Origin: Streptomyces flaveolus | GTDB taxonomy: Bacteria; Actinomycetota; Actinomycetes; Streptomycetales; Streptomycetaceae | Direction: 5' to 3' | Length of the DNA stretch: 64,000 nt | Assembly (NCBI RefSeq): GCF_000716535.1 | Contig: NZ_JNWV01000005.1 | Coordinates: 161,034-225,033 of the forward strand | Part shown: positions 15,687-23,817 of the stretch, one piece after another | How positions within the stretch are numbered: position 1 is the first letter of the stretch | Layout of the letters: each line of letters starts with the position of its first letter | Program-made: the position numbers and the translations under genes | Notes under the pieces: generated by a model | What the model was told of the DNA's origin: nothing | Database searches by the model: none | Seen by the model: the letters and a program-made list of their open reading frames with translations, nothing else

Positions 15687-17206
15687 AGGGCCGTGACCTC
15701 GGCCGGGCGGAGCGTGCGGCCGTAGACACGGAAGTCGTCCACGGCCCCCTTCAGATACGGGTCCGGGTACTGGGACCTGCCGATGTAGGCGGCCCGGATG
15801 TGGTTGCCGAAGGTGCGGGGCTCGACGGTGACTTCGGTGTTCCGGCCCGCTTCCCTGCCGTCGACGTACAGCACGGCGGTGAGGGAGCCGTAGGCGACGG
15901 CCACGTGGACCCACCGGTCCGTCGGCAACGGGTCGGCGTCGATGCGCTGTTCCGCACCTACGCTGGCCGCGGTGATCGCGTACCGGAGGGTGCCCGCGTC
16001 GCTGAGCGGGGTCAGGAACATGTTGGCGCTGATGCCGGTGCCGAAGTCGAAGACCCGGCTCCAGGCAACCGGTTGCCCGGCCGGTTTCACCCAGGCCGCC
16101 ACCGAGTAGGCGGACGCGCCCGCCAGCAGGTCCTCGGCGAGGACGACGTGTCCGTCGGCGCCGTCCAGCGCCACGGCCGCGCCGGTGTGCCCCTGCGTCC
16201 AGGAGGCTCCCCCGGCGAGCGTCGCGGTCTTCCCGTTGCCGGTGGCGTCGGCGGCCGTGGTCCCGGACGTCTCGTCGAAGCGGTGCCACGCCGCGAACTT
16301 AGGTGGCGGGGACGGAGGCCGGCCCGTCAGCCAGTAGACGTCGTAGTACTGGTGGTGGACGCGGGCGACGCGCCGCAGCGTGACCGGCTTCCCGTCGGCG
16401 GTCGCCGTGAACCGCAGCGGGTCGGCCGAGACCTGCCGGATACCGGAGGTGTCCAGCCGGGCCAGCCACCGGTTGGCCGTGTCGTACGCCCCGGCCGGCA
16501 CCACCGGGCCGTGCAGGACGGCCTGGACGTCGGGGTCGTCCGGGGTTGCCTCCAGAGTCGTCCGCATCGGCAGGCTGATCTCGACCCGGTCGCCGGTCCG
16601 CCAGGCGCGGTCGAGGGTCACCCGGCTGCCGGCCGCCGGACGGTCGGGCAGCGCACGGCCGTTGAGCCGGACGCGCGCTCCGGACGCCCAGGCGGGAATG
16701 CGGACGACCAGTTGGTGAGCTGCGTGTCCGGACGCGACCGTGAGGACGGTCGAGGCCGAGTCGGGCAGCCGGGTGGTCTGCCGCCAGGTGATGCCCTTCT
16801 CCTGCCGGCGGACCTCGGAGGGGATGAACAGGTTGACCAGAAGCCGCTGTTCGTCGTGCGTGTAGACGGTGTCCGCGAACTTGGCGTGCGTCTCCATGCC
16901 GGTGCCGTGGTCACAGGAGAAGTTGTCGTAGTCGGTGGAGTAGGCGTCGGGGTCCGTGCCCATGAAGGACGGCTGCTGTTTGAACGAGCCGGGTCCGAGG
17001 CCGGTGTAGCAGATGTTGAAGCCGTGCGCGGAGTCCCGGTCCTGCTCGCCGAGCATCTGGTTGAACAGGGTGCGCTCGTAGTAGTCGAGCAGGTCGGTGC
17101 GGTCCGGGTCCCCGAAGTGCAGCAGCCGGGTCAGCTTGAGCATGTTGTAGCTGTTGCAGTTCTCGCAGGTCCCGTTGGACAACTGCCCGGCGACGACGCA
17201 CAGCAT
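15674..17206 (-). pseudogene. 5'-truncated GH127 beta-L-arabinofuranosidase with LamG domain
   Basis: About 510 codons. Seen: the C-terminal half of the GH127 (DUF1680) catalytic domain, beginning abruptly at VVAGQLSNGTCENCNSYNML with the paired Cys and catalytic-region residues. The family segment YYERTLFNQML, a beta-sandwich region and then a LamG-like jelly roll (AWHRFDETSGTTAADATG through VDDFRVYGRTL) follow. The N-terminal barrel half and any signal peptide are absent; upstream sequence is the divergent gene at 17283. An ATG at 17206 exists but cannot restore a functional enzyme. The full family enzyme removes beta-L-arabinofuranose from glycans. Most likely a deletion relic. Confidence 0.72.
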
Positions 17207-17282
17207 GTCGCACAGCCGGAGAGAACGTCCGCCGAGGCCCCGCCCCCGGCACGACCGGCCCGAGTGACTACGATCCCTGCTC

Positions 17283-18038
17283 ATGCCCGTGCGTGAACCC
17301 AGCGGTACCTCCCGGCCGAGACGGCTCACCCGCACGGCGTTCCTGCTGGCGGGTGGCCTGTCGCTCCTCGCGGGCGGCGAGGACTGTCTGGGCGCGCCCC
17401 CACCGCGCCCGACGGCACCGTCCGCCGTCACCGCGTGTCAGACACGATCGGGGGACCTGATCGCCGACGTGAACAACGACGGCCTGCCGGACCGGATCAC
17501 CGATCCGTCCCACCGGGGTGCCCTGCTGGCCATCACCTTCGGGATCGGCTCGGCACGCGAAACGACGGTCCGGGTACGGGGGTTGGCCGATCGCACCGCA
17601 GGCCGGCAGGAGTACGTGAGCGCCGTCGTGGCGGACTTCGACCGGGACGGCTGGAGCGACCTGGTCGTCGTGGCGGGGGAGGAGCAGGGCGGCGACGACC
17701 CGGTCCAGCCCCGTGTGGCCGAACTGCGGCTGGGGCCCTTCTCCGACACCGGCCGCAGCCGGCGGACCGTCCCCCTCGACCTGCGAGCCACGAAGGACAT
17801 CGCGGTGGCCGACTACAACCACGACCGGTATCCCGACCTGACGGCGTACACGTACTCCGGAGACGGCACCTACGAGATCCAGGCCCGCCTCGGCGATCCG
17901 CACACGGGCCTGTCGCCCGACACCCGCACGTACACGACGGACGTCCAGGCCACGGGCTACGACCCCCCGTCCCCGCTGCCGCACGCGGGCCTGACCCCGT
18001 TCTACCCGCCCTGCGGGACACAGGCGCGGGCCCGGTGA
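17283..18038 (+). CDS. secreted FG-GAP/VCBS-repeat protein
   Basis: 251 residues. Seen: a basic N-terminus followed by a hydrophobic signal segment (TRTAFLLAGGLSLLAGG), so it is probably exported. Three Ca-binding FG-GAP/VCBS-type loops follow: DVNNDGLPD, DFDRDGWSD and DYNHDRYPD, spaced roughly 50-60 residues apart as partial beta-propeller blades. There is no catalytic domain. The Cys in GGEDC does not fit a lipobox well, so lipoprotein status is doubtful. It is probably a surface or secreted binding protein of unknown ligand, and is shorter than a full seven-blade propeller. Confidence 0.75.
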   Translation: MPVREPSGTSRPRRLTRTAFLLAGGLSLLAGGEDCLGAPPPRPTAPSAVTACQTRSGDLIADVNNDGLPDRITDPSHRGALLAITFGIGSARETTVRVRGLADRTAGRQEYVSAVVADFDRDGWSDLVVVAGEEQGGDDPVQPRVAELRLGPFSDTGRSRRTVPLDLRATKDIAVADYNHDRYPDLTAYTYSGDGTYEIQARLGDPHTGLSPDTRTYTTDVQATGYDPPSPLPHAGLTPFYPPCGTQARAR

Positions 18039-18054
18039 CCCCTGCGCCCTGCGC

Positions 18055-18711
18055 TCACCCGAGGACGAGGGGAAGTCTCCCGGCCAGTGGGCCCAGCTCG
18101 GTCCGCTCGGCGGCGGTCGGTGGCCTGCGCCCCGTTCCGACGCGCAGGGCGTCCGGATCGGGCCACGACGGGGGGAAGGGCGCCCCTACGATCGCCTCCA
18201 GCACGGCGCGTGACCGGGCGAGGCACTCGGCGGGGGGTTCCGCCGCGCCCGGGAGGTGGGCGATCAGGTCCAGGTGGTGCAAGGTCCACTCCAGGACGTA
18301 CGCGGACAGGTAGTCGCCCACGGTGAGGACCATGTCCTGCGTACGCACCCGCTGCTCCGGGTCGGCCAGCCCGGCCGCGCGCCCGGCCGCCGAACCGACG
18401 TCGTCGAGGTGGAACTTCAGCAGCCGTGGCTCCTCGTACGCGGCGGCCAGCCGGACGGTCAGCGCGTCCAGCGGATCGTCGCCGGCGGGCGGGGTGTCGC
18501 TGACGTTCCAGTACGTCACCGCGTCGTGGGTCGGCTCCGCCGTGGTGGGCGTGACCAGGGTGATCAGCACGTCCTGGGCGTCGATGACCAGATGGCACGC
18601 CAGGTCGCGGACCAGCCAGCCGGTGCAGCCGGACGGCCGCGCGAAGTCCTCGTCGGGGAGGCCGGCGACCGCCGTACGCAGGGCCGTCCACGAGCGCGAG
18701 AAGAGATCCAC
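18055..18711 (-). CDS. maleylpyruvate isomerase N-terminal (DinB-like) domain protein
   Basis: 218 residues, GTG start. Seen: a four-helix-bundle mycothiol-dependent isomerase/DinB-like fold with the pattern SGCTGWLVRDLACHLVIDAQDVL. The conserved His residues in CHLVID and in VLEWTLHHLDL correspond to the metal site of the mycothiol-dependent maleylpyruvate isomerase family. Most members have unknown substrates and may be mycothiol or thiol S-transferases. It is convergent with the FG-GAP gene, 16 bp apart. Confidence 0.8.
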   Translation of the reverse strand: MDLFSRSWTALRTAVAGLPDEDFARPSGCTGWLVRDLACHLVIDAQDVLITLVTPTTAEPTHDAVTYWNVSDTPPAGDDPLDALTVRLAAAYEEPRLLKFHLDDVGSAAGRAAGLADPEQRVRTQDMVLTVGDYLSAYVLEWTLHHLDLIAHLPGAAEPPAECLARSRAVLEAIVGAPFPPSWPDPDALRVGTGRRPPTAAERTELGPLAGRLPLVLG

Positions 18712-18866
18712 GGGCGCAAACTAGCAGCGGGCAGCCCGCCCTTCGACCGAATTCCCACCGGGCCGTCCGGGCGTGCCGTCGACGCCGGTCACCGGATCGC
18801 CGACCGGACAAGGGCCTGCGGGTCCGCCTGGCATGATGGTCGGCATGTCCAGCAACCGAAAGGCCG

Positions 18867-19334
18867 ATGCCGCGTAAGCGGTCCGGGGCGCTGCGCGCCC
18901 AGCAGGTCCCTCGTGTCCCGCGAGGCCTTCCCGTCATGCGGATCCACGGCCTCTCCGCGCGCACCAGCCGCGCGATCGACCGGGTGGAGCGGCTGTCCGA
19001 CGACTACCACCTGTATCCCGGCGCCACCGGCCACGCCCTGCGCCGGTACCGGGCGTTCCTCCGGCCGGCGGGACGCCGGCACCGGTATCCCCAGGACTCG
19101 GAGTGCGGCTGCCGGGGCTGCTCCTTCGACGACGTACGGCATGCCCGCGACGTGCTGGAGAGCGTCCTGCGGCAGTTGCCTCCCCGGCCCCGGGCCGAGC
19201 TGAGAGACCGTGTGCGTGCGCTGGACGCCGAGTACGCCGTCCGCACCCTGCCCGATCCGTTCGCCCGGCAGCGCCAGTGGGGTGCGCACCGGTGGTGGCG
19301 GCGCCGGCTGGCGGGCGGACGCGAGGGTGGATGA
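18867..19334 (+). CDS. hypothetical protein, Arg-rich with Cys cluster
   Basis: 155 residues, not recognised. Seen: a strongly basic N-terminus (MPRKRSGALRAQQ), a central ECGCRGCSFDD motif whose three close Cys could bind metal, a helical segment DVLESVLRQLPPRPRAELRDRVRALDAEY, and a Trp/Arg-rich C-terminus (HRWWRRRL). Neither signal peptide nor membrane span is present. The ATG at 18867 is preceded by AAAGG. A shorter start at 18936 (MRIHGLS) is possible. Confidence 0.55.
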   Translation: MPRKRSGALRAQQVPRVPRGLPVMRIHGLSARTSRAIDRVERLSDDYHLYPGATGHALRRYRAFLRPAGRRHRYPQDSECGCRGCSFDDVRHARDVLESVLRQLPPRPRAELRDRVRALDAEYAVRTLPDPFARQRQWGAHRWWRRRLAGGREGG

Positions 19335-19448
19335 AGGAGGGAACGTCCGCCGGCGGCGGCCATGTCACATCCCGGAGGGCCGGCCCGTCGTAGGGGCGTG
19401 GAAGCGAGTACGAGGCCGACGACTCGCGCCGACCCGAGGAGCCATCCC

Positions 19449-19892
19449 ATGCCGACAGCCCAGGAAGCACGCAACAAGGCGACGTTCCGCCGGCTGCACG
19501 ACGCCGTCCACACCGGCGACCTGGAGACCGTCTCGAAGGCGATCGACGAGATCGTCGCGCCGGACCTGCTGTTCCACGCGCCGGTGCCGATGGGGATGAC
19601 GGGGGTGCAGGCACTCGGGCGCGTGTGGGAGGTGCTTCTGCGCGCGTTCCCCGACCTGCGTGTCGAGATCGAGGACGAGATCGCCCAGGGGGACAAGGTC
19701 GTCTTCCGGAACACGGTCACCGGTACGCACCAGGGGGAGTACCGGGGCCTTCCGCCCACCGGGAAGCCCGTCCGGTACAACGAGATCTTCATCGTCCGGT
19801 TCGCGGACGACCGCGTCGCCGAGATCTGGGGTGTCGTCGACGTCCTCACGCAGATGCGGCAACTGGGCATCGTCCCCGGCGATCCGTCCTGA
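19449..19892 (+). CDS. SnoaL-like / ester cyclase-family protein
   Basis: 147 residues with the NTF2-like cone fold of SnoaL-type polyketide cyclases and related small enzymes. Seen: the N-terminal helix with FRRLHDAVHTGDLETV, APDLLFHAP with its conserved His, FPDLRVEIEDEIAQGDKVVFRNTV, THQGEYRGLPPTGKPV and IVRFADDRVAEIWGVVD. The start at 19449 has GGAG upstream; the longer frame to 19362 adds an unlikely Arg-rich leader. It lies about 3 kb from the biosynthetic operon and probably is not part of it. Function (cyclase, isomerase or other) cannot be assigned. Confidence 0.8.
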   Translation: MPTAQEARNKATFRRLHDAVHTGDLETVSKAIDEIVAPDLLFHAPVPMGMTGVQALGRVWEVLLRAFPDLRVEIEDEIAQGDKVVFRNTVTGTHQGEYRGLPPTGKPVRYNEIFIVRFADDRVAEIWGVVDVLTQMRQLGIVPGDPS

Positions 19893-19935
19893 ACGCGCCT
19901 CCGGAGTGCGCCCCCGGCCCGCATAGTGTGCGCAC

Positions 19936-20424
19936 ATGGACCTGCTTCCCTGCGCTCCCGTTCACGCGGCACTCGTCGCGGGCTGGCCGACGTCGGCGGC
20001 GGAGGCCGTGATGTGGTGCGGCAGCCATGAGTTCCCCGTGTCCGAGCAGACGGTGGCCGGGTGGCAGCAGGCGGACGACGTCGAGGCCCACGTGCTCGTG
20101 GACGGGCGAAGAGTCGTCGGCTACGGCGAGTTGTGGTGCGACGCCGAGGAGGACGAGGCCGAACTGGCGCGGATCATCGTGGCGCCCGGGGCCCGCGGGG
20201 CGGGGCTGGGCCGCGTACTCGTCCGGGGCCTGCTCGCGCGGGCCGTGCGGGCCGGGTTCGCGGATGTTTACATGCGGGTGCACCCCGACAACGACCGGGC
20301 GCTCAGGTGTTACCTGGGCGCCGGGTTCCGTCCGGTCGACCCCGGCCTCGCCGAGAGCTGGAACACCGCTCAGCCGGTCGGCTACGTCTGGCTCCGGCAC
20401 GACGCCGACGCCTCCCGCCCCTGA
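19936..20424 (+). CDS. GNAT-family N-acetyltransferase
   Basis: 162 residues. Seen: the GNAT core with beta strand ARIIVAPGARGAGLGRVLV, which contains the acetyl-CoA pyrophosphate loop (Q/R-x-x-G-x-G/A type RGAGLG). It is followed by a helix, then the VYMRVHPDNDRALRCYLGAGFRPV segment typical of motif B. The substrate is unknown; it could be a protein N-terminus, an amino acid or an antibiotic. The start at 19936 directly precedes the fold. Confidence 0.83.
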   Translation: MDLLPCAPVHAALVAGWPTSAAEAVMWCGSHEFPVSEQTVAGWQQADDVEAHVLVDGRRVVGYGELWCDAEEDEAELARIIVAPGARGAGLGRVLVRGLLARAVRAGFADVYMRVHPDNDRALRCYLGAGFRPVDPGLAESWNTAQPVGYVWLRHDADASRP

Positions 20425-20529
20425 CTACGTTCACATGGATGAACTCCACACACATGGGTGTACACGGTCAAGGCCGGTGTGCGAAGCTCAGCCAACTTCT
20501 CTTGTCCACGGTGGAGTTGGAGGGCGAGC

Positions 20530-21759
20530 ATGAGTGTTTCCCGGCGTGCGTTGCTGGCCACGGCGGCCGGTGCGGCGGCCGTAGGGACCTCCGCGGTGCC
20601 GGCCGCGGCGGCGCCGGACCGGCAGCCGTCAGGGGCGACCCTGCGGACACTCGGCGCGGCGGCGGACTACGCCGTGGAGAAGGTCCGTACCGTCGCCCCC
20701 GGTGTGACGGGCTTCCCGGTCGGGACCAAGTTCGAGAAGTGGACGTACTCGCGCAACGGGGACTGGGTGGGCGGCTTCTGGCCCGGAACGCTGTGGATGG
20801 CCTGGCTGTACAGCGAGGACGACGCCTTCCGCACCTGGGCGGTCGAGTCGGCCCGGAACCTCGCCCCCCGGCAGTCGGACACGAGCACGCATGACCTCGG
20901 GTTCCTCTTCTACCCCTCCTGGGTCACCGCCTGGCGGCTGACCGGCGACGACGAATGGCGTACGGGCGCGATACGAGCCGCCGACTCCCTGATCCAGCGG
21001 TACAACCCGCGCGGCAGGTTCATCCGGGCCTGGGGCGCGCTGACGGATCGCGCCAACGCGGGCCGCGTCATCATGGACACGATGATGAACCTCGATCTGC
21101 TGGCGTTCGCGAGCCGGCAGACCGGCGACAACACCTACCTGGACATCGCCGTCGAGCACGCGAGGACCGCGCAGCGCGTCTTCCCCCGCCCGGACGGATC
21201 CACCCCGCACGTGTTCGACTTCGACCCGGACACCGGCGCCCCCATCGGCCCCGACACGGTGCAGGGCTACAGCCCCGCCTCCTGCTGGTCGCGCGGACAG
21301 GCCTGGGGCATCTACGGCTTCACCACGATGTACCGGCGGACCGGGCACAAGGAGTTCCGGGACACCGCGCGCAAACTCGCCGACTTCGCCATCGGAGCGC
21401 TGACCCCGGACCACGTGCCGGTGTGGGACTACCGCGCGCCGCAGCAGCCGCACGACATCAAGGACGCCTCCGCCGGTGCCATCATGGCGTGCGGCCTGCT
21501 CGACCTGTACGCGGCGACCGGCAGACACACCTACCGGGAGGTGGCCCTGCGGTTGCTCACCGCGCTGGCGGACACCTGCCTGACGAGGAACTCGGCCCGT
21601 GCCGACGCGGTCGTGGCCCGCTGCACCCGCAACCGGCCGGCTGAGGACGGCATCGAGGTCTCACTGCCCTACGCCGACTACTACCTCCTGGAAGGCATCC
21701 TGCGCGTGCTCCGGCCCGAGGACGTCGACCGGGCGATCGACCTGTCGCAGCGAGCGTGA
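20530..21759 (+). CDS. exported GH88-family unsaturated glucuronyl hydrolase
   Basis: 409 residues. Seen: an N-terminal twin-arginine-type signal (MSVSRRALLATAAGAAAVG) with likely cleavage after PAAAA, then an alpha6/alpha6-barrel GH88 domain. The domain includes NGDWVGGFWPGTLWMAW, STHDLGFLFYPSW with its catalytic-type Asp, MDTMMNLDLL, YSPASCWSRGQAWGIYGF and IKDASAGAIMACGLLDL. Members hydrolyse the unsaturated uronic acid left by polysaccharide lyases on oligosaccharides. The start is fixed by GGAGGGCGAG upstream. It stands alone, without the lyase or transporter partners often seen. Confidence 0.87.
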   Translation: MSVSRRALLATAAGAAAVGTSAVPAAAAPDRQPSGATLRTLGAAADYAVEKVRTVAPGVTGFPVGTKFEKWTYSRNGDWVGGFWPGTLWMAWLYSEDDAFRTWAVESARNLAPRQSDTSTHDLGFLFYPSWVTAWRLTGDDEWRTGAIRAADSLIQRYNPRGRFIRAWGALTDRANAGRVIMDTMMNLDLLAFASRQTGDNTYLDIAVEHARTAQRVFPRPDGSTPHVFDFDPDTGAPIGPDTVQGYSPASCWSRGQAWGIYGFTTMYRRTGHKEFRDTARKLADFAIGALTPDHVPVWDYRAPQQPHDIKDASAGAIMACGLLDLYAATGRHTYREVALRLLTALADTCLTRNSARADAVVARCTRNRPAEDGIEVSLPYADYYLLEGILRVLRPEDVDRAIDLSQRA

Positions 21760-21936
21760 GGGGAGGCCGGGCCGGCCCTGACTTCGGCTCCCCGGAGGGA
21801 TGAGACAGGGCAGCGGCGAGATGCGGCGGAAGAAGCAGTTCTCCCAGGACTTCTGAACTAAGCTCTGGACGAAGCTGTTCTTCGCTGCTCTTTCCGCTTG
21901 CCCCGGTCGTATTCCCCGAATGGGAGGCAGCGCCGC

Positions 21937-22563
21937 ATGAGCCGGTACGCCCACGTGGCCTTCACCGAAAACGTCCGACGCGTCCAGGAAGAGCGGGGAA
22001 GCGCCCCCGCCATGGAACGGCTTCTCGCCTCGGACCCCGAGCGTGCCGACCGACTGGGCGCCCGCGAGGCCGAGTTCATCGCGGCCCGCGACGGGTTCCA
22101 CCTCGGCACCGTGAGCGAGACCGGCTGGCCGTACATCCAGTTCCGCGGCGGGCCGCCCGGATTCGTGCACGTCCTGGACGAGGGGACGCTGGCCTTCCTC
22201 GACGTGCGCGGAAATCGCCAGTACATCACGGCCGGAAACATCCGCGGAAACGACCGGGTCTCACTGTTCTTCATGGATTACGCCCACCGCGCCCGGCTGA
22301 AAGTATTCGGCCGGGCCGAGATCCGGGACGCCACCGCATTCCAGGACCTGCCGGGCCGGGCGGGGGACACGCGCACCGACGGGCAGGCGGAGTCACTGAT
22401 GGTCGTACGGGTCGAGGGGCTCGCCTGGAACTGCGCCCAGCACATCACCCCACGGTTCTCCGAGGCCGAACTCGCGGACGCGCTGGAGCACGTGCACGAG
22501 CGCATCGTGCGCCTGGAGGAGGAGAACCGGGAACTGCGCGCGCGGCTCGGGGCGCGGACCTGA
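21937..22563 (+). CDS. pyridoxamine 5'-phosphate oxidase-family flavoprotein
   Basis: 208 residues of the PNPOx-like split-barrel family. Seen: a helical N-terminus, AEFIAARDGFHLGTVSETGWPYIQFRGG, which resembles the FMN-binding core, then FLDVRGNRQYITAGNIRGNDRVSLFFMDY and RLKVFGRAEIRD. The last 35 residues form a coiled coil rich in Glu/Leu/Arg (ALEHVHERIVRLEEENREL) that may mediate dimers. GGGAGG lies nine bases before the ATG at 21937. Such proteins usually bind FMN or F420, and the substrate is unknown. It is convergent with the end of the biosynthetic operon at 22603. Confidence 0.82.
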   Translation: MSRYAHVAFTENVRRVQEERGSAPAMERLLASDPERADRLGAREAEFIAARDGFHLGTVSETGWPYIQFRGGPPGFVHVLDEGTLAFLDVRGNRQYITAGNIRGNDRVSLFFMDYAHRARLKVFGRAEIRDATAFQDLPGRAGDTRTDGQAESLMVVRVEGLAWNCAQHITPRFSEAELADALEHVHERIVRLEEENRELRARLGART

Positions 22564-22602
22564 GCCGCACCCCGAGCCGCGACGGCGTCCGCCCGGCTCC
22601 GG

Positions 22603-23817
22603 TCAGCCGGCCGCGGCCAGCCGCTCCTCGGCCAGGGAGGCCAGGAGCAGGGCGCCGTCGCCCAGGACCTCGTTGCCGAACACCGCGTCAGGGCTGTGGT
22701 TGAAGCTCGCCTTCCCCGGGTCGCGGTCGGGCGGACAGGCGCCGAGGAACAGCATCGCCCCCGGCACCCGGTCCAGGACGAAGGAGAAGTCCTCCGAGGG
22801 ACTCAGGGTGTTCGGCGCCCAGACGAGCCGGCCCGGTCCCAGCACCTTCTCGACCGTCCCGGCCGCGAAGTCCGCCTCGTCCGGGTCCACGACCGTGACC
22901 GGGTAGTCCATGGCGTGCTCCACCGTCACCGTGACCCCGTGGGCGGCGGCCACGCCCTCCAGCACCCGGGTCACCCCGTCCACGACCTGGGCCTTGGCAC
23001 CCGGCCCGAAGGTGCGGACACCGATCTTCAGCTCCGCCTCGTCCGGGATGATGTTGGCCGACGTGCCCGCGTGGATGCTGCCGACCGAGAGCAGCACCGG
23101 GTCGAAGGGGTCGAAGCCCCGGCTCGCGTACGTCTGGAGCGCCAGGATCATCTCGGCCGCGGCCGGCACCGGGTCCTTCAGCAACTGCGGCTGGGAGTCG
23201 TGCCCGCCCCGGCCCCGTACGAGTACCCGCAGGGCGTCGGCTCCGGCCAGCAGCGGGCCCTTACGGGTCAGCAGCCACCCGGACGGCAGCATCGAGGAGG
23301 CCACGTGCACCGCGTACGCCGCCACCGGGCGCCGTCCGGCCGCCTCCAGCACCCCCTCCTCGATCATCAGCCGCGCACCGTGGTGCCCCTCCTCTCCCGG
23401 CTGGAACATGAACACCACGTCACCGCGCAGCCCGTCCCGCCCCTCGGCGAGCAGCCGGGCCGCACCGACCAGCATGGCCGTGTGCAGGTCGTGCCCGCAG
23501 GCATGCATCCGGCCCTCGACCTTGGACGCGTACGGGACGCCGCTCTTCTCCGTCAGGGGCAGCGCGTCCATGTCGGCACGCAGGAGCACGACGGGACGGT
23601 CGCCGTCGCCCGTGTCCGGGCCCCCGCCGCGCAGCACGGCGGTGACGGAGGACAACCCGCCGCCGGTCGTGATCTCCAGGGGCAGTCCGTCGAGCGCCGC
23701 GAGCACCTTGGCCTGAGTCCGCGGCAGATCGAGACCGATTTCCGGTTCCCGGTGGAGGTCCTCACGCAGCCGTACGAGGTCCTCCACCAGGCCGGGGCCG
23801 GGCCGGCGGCCGCTCAC
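22603..23817 (-). CDS. M20-family amidohydrolase (hippurate hydrolase-like)
   Basis: 404 residues, metal-dependent M20D amidohydrolase of the hippurate/N-acyl-amino-acid/IAA-conjugate hydrolase type. Seen: HREPEIGLDL, the metal motif MHACGHDLHTAML, the catalytic Glu pair in FQPGEEGHHGARLM, HVASSMLP, the dimerisation/lid domain, and the final His in FNHSPD. The GTG start overlaps the stop of the methyltransferase gene by four bases, so it is the last gene of the operon and translationally coupled. Here it may cleave an N-acyl group from an intermediate or deacylate a precursor, as such hydrolases often do. That role is inference; salvage or self-protection are alternatives. Confidence 0.88.
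   Translation of the reverse strand: MSGRRPGPGLVEDLVRLREDLHREPEIGLDLPRTQAKVLAALDGLPLEITTGGGLSSVTAVLRGGGPDTGDGDRPVVLLRADMDALPLTEKSGVPYASKVEGRMHACGHDLHTAMLVGAARLLAEGRDGLRGDVVFMFQPGEEGHHGARLMIEEGVLEAAGRRPVAAYAVHVASSMLPSGWLLTRKGPLLAGADALRVLVRGRGGHDSQPQLLKDPVPAAAEMILALQTYASRGFDPFDPVLLSVGSIHAGTSANIIPDEAELKIGVRTFGPGAKAQVVDGVTRVLEGVAAAHGVTVTVEHAMDYPVTVVDPDEADFAAGTVEKVLGPGRLVWAPNTLSPSEDFSFVLDRVPGAMLFLGACPPDRDPGKASFNHSPDAVFGNEVLGDGALLLASLAEERLAAAG

Noticed and set aside
15671..17296. 541-codon plus-strand frame opposite the GH127 relic
   Set aside because: Shadow frame; the GH127 and LamG motifs are on the minus strand.
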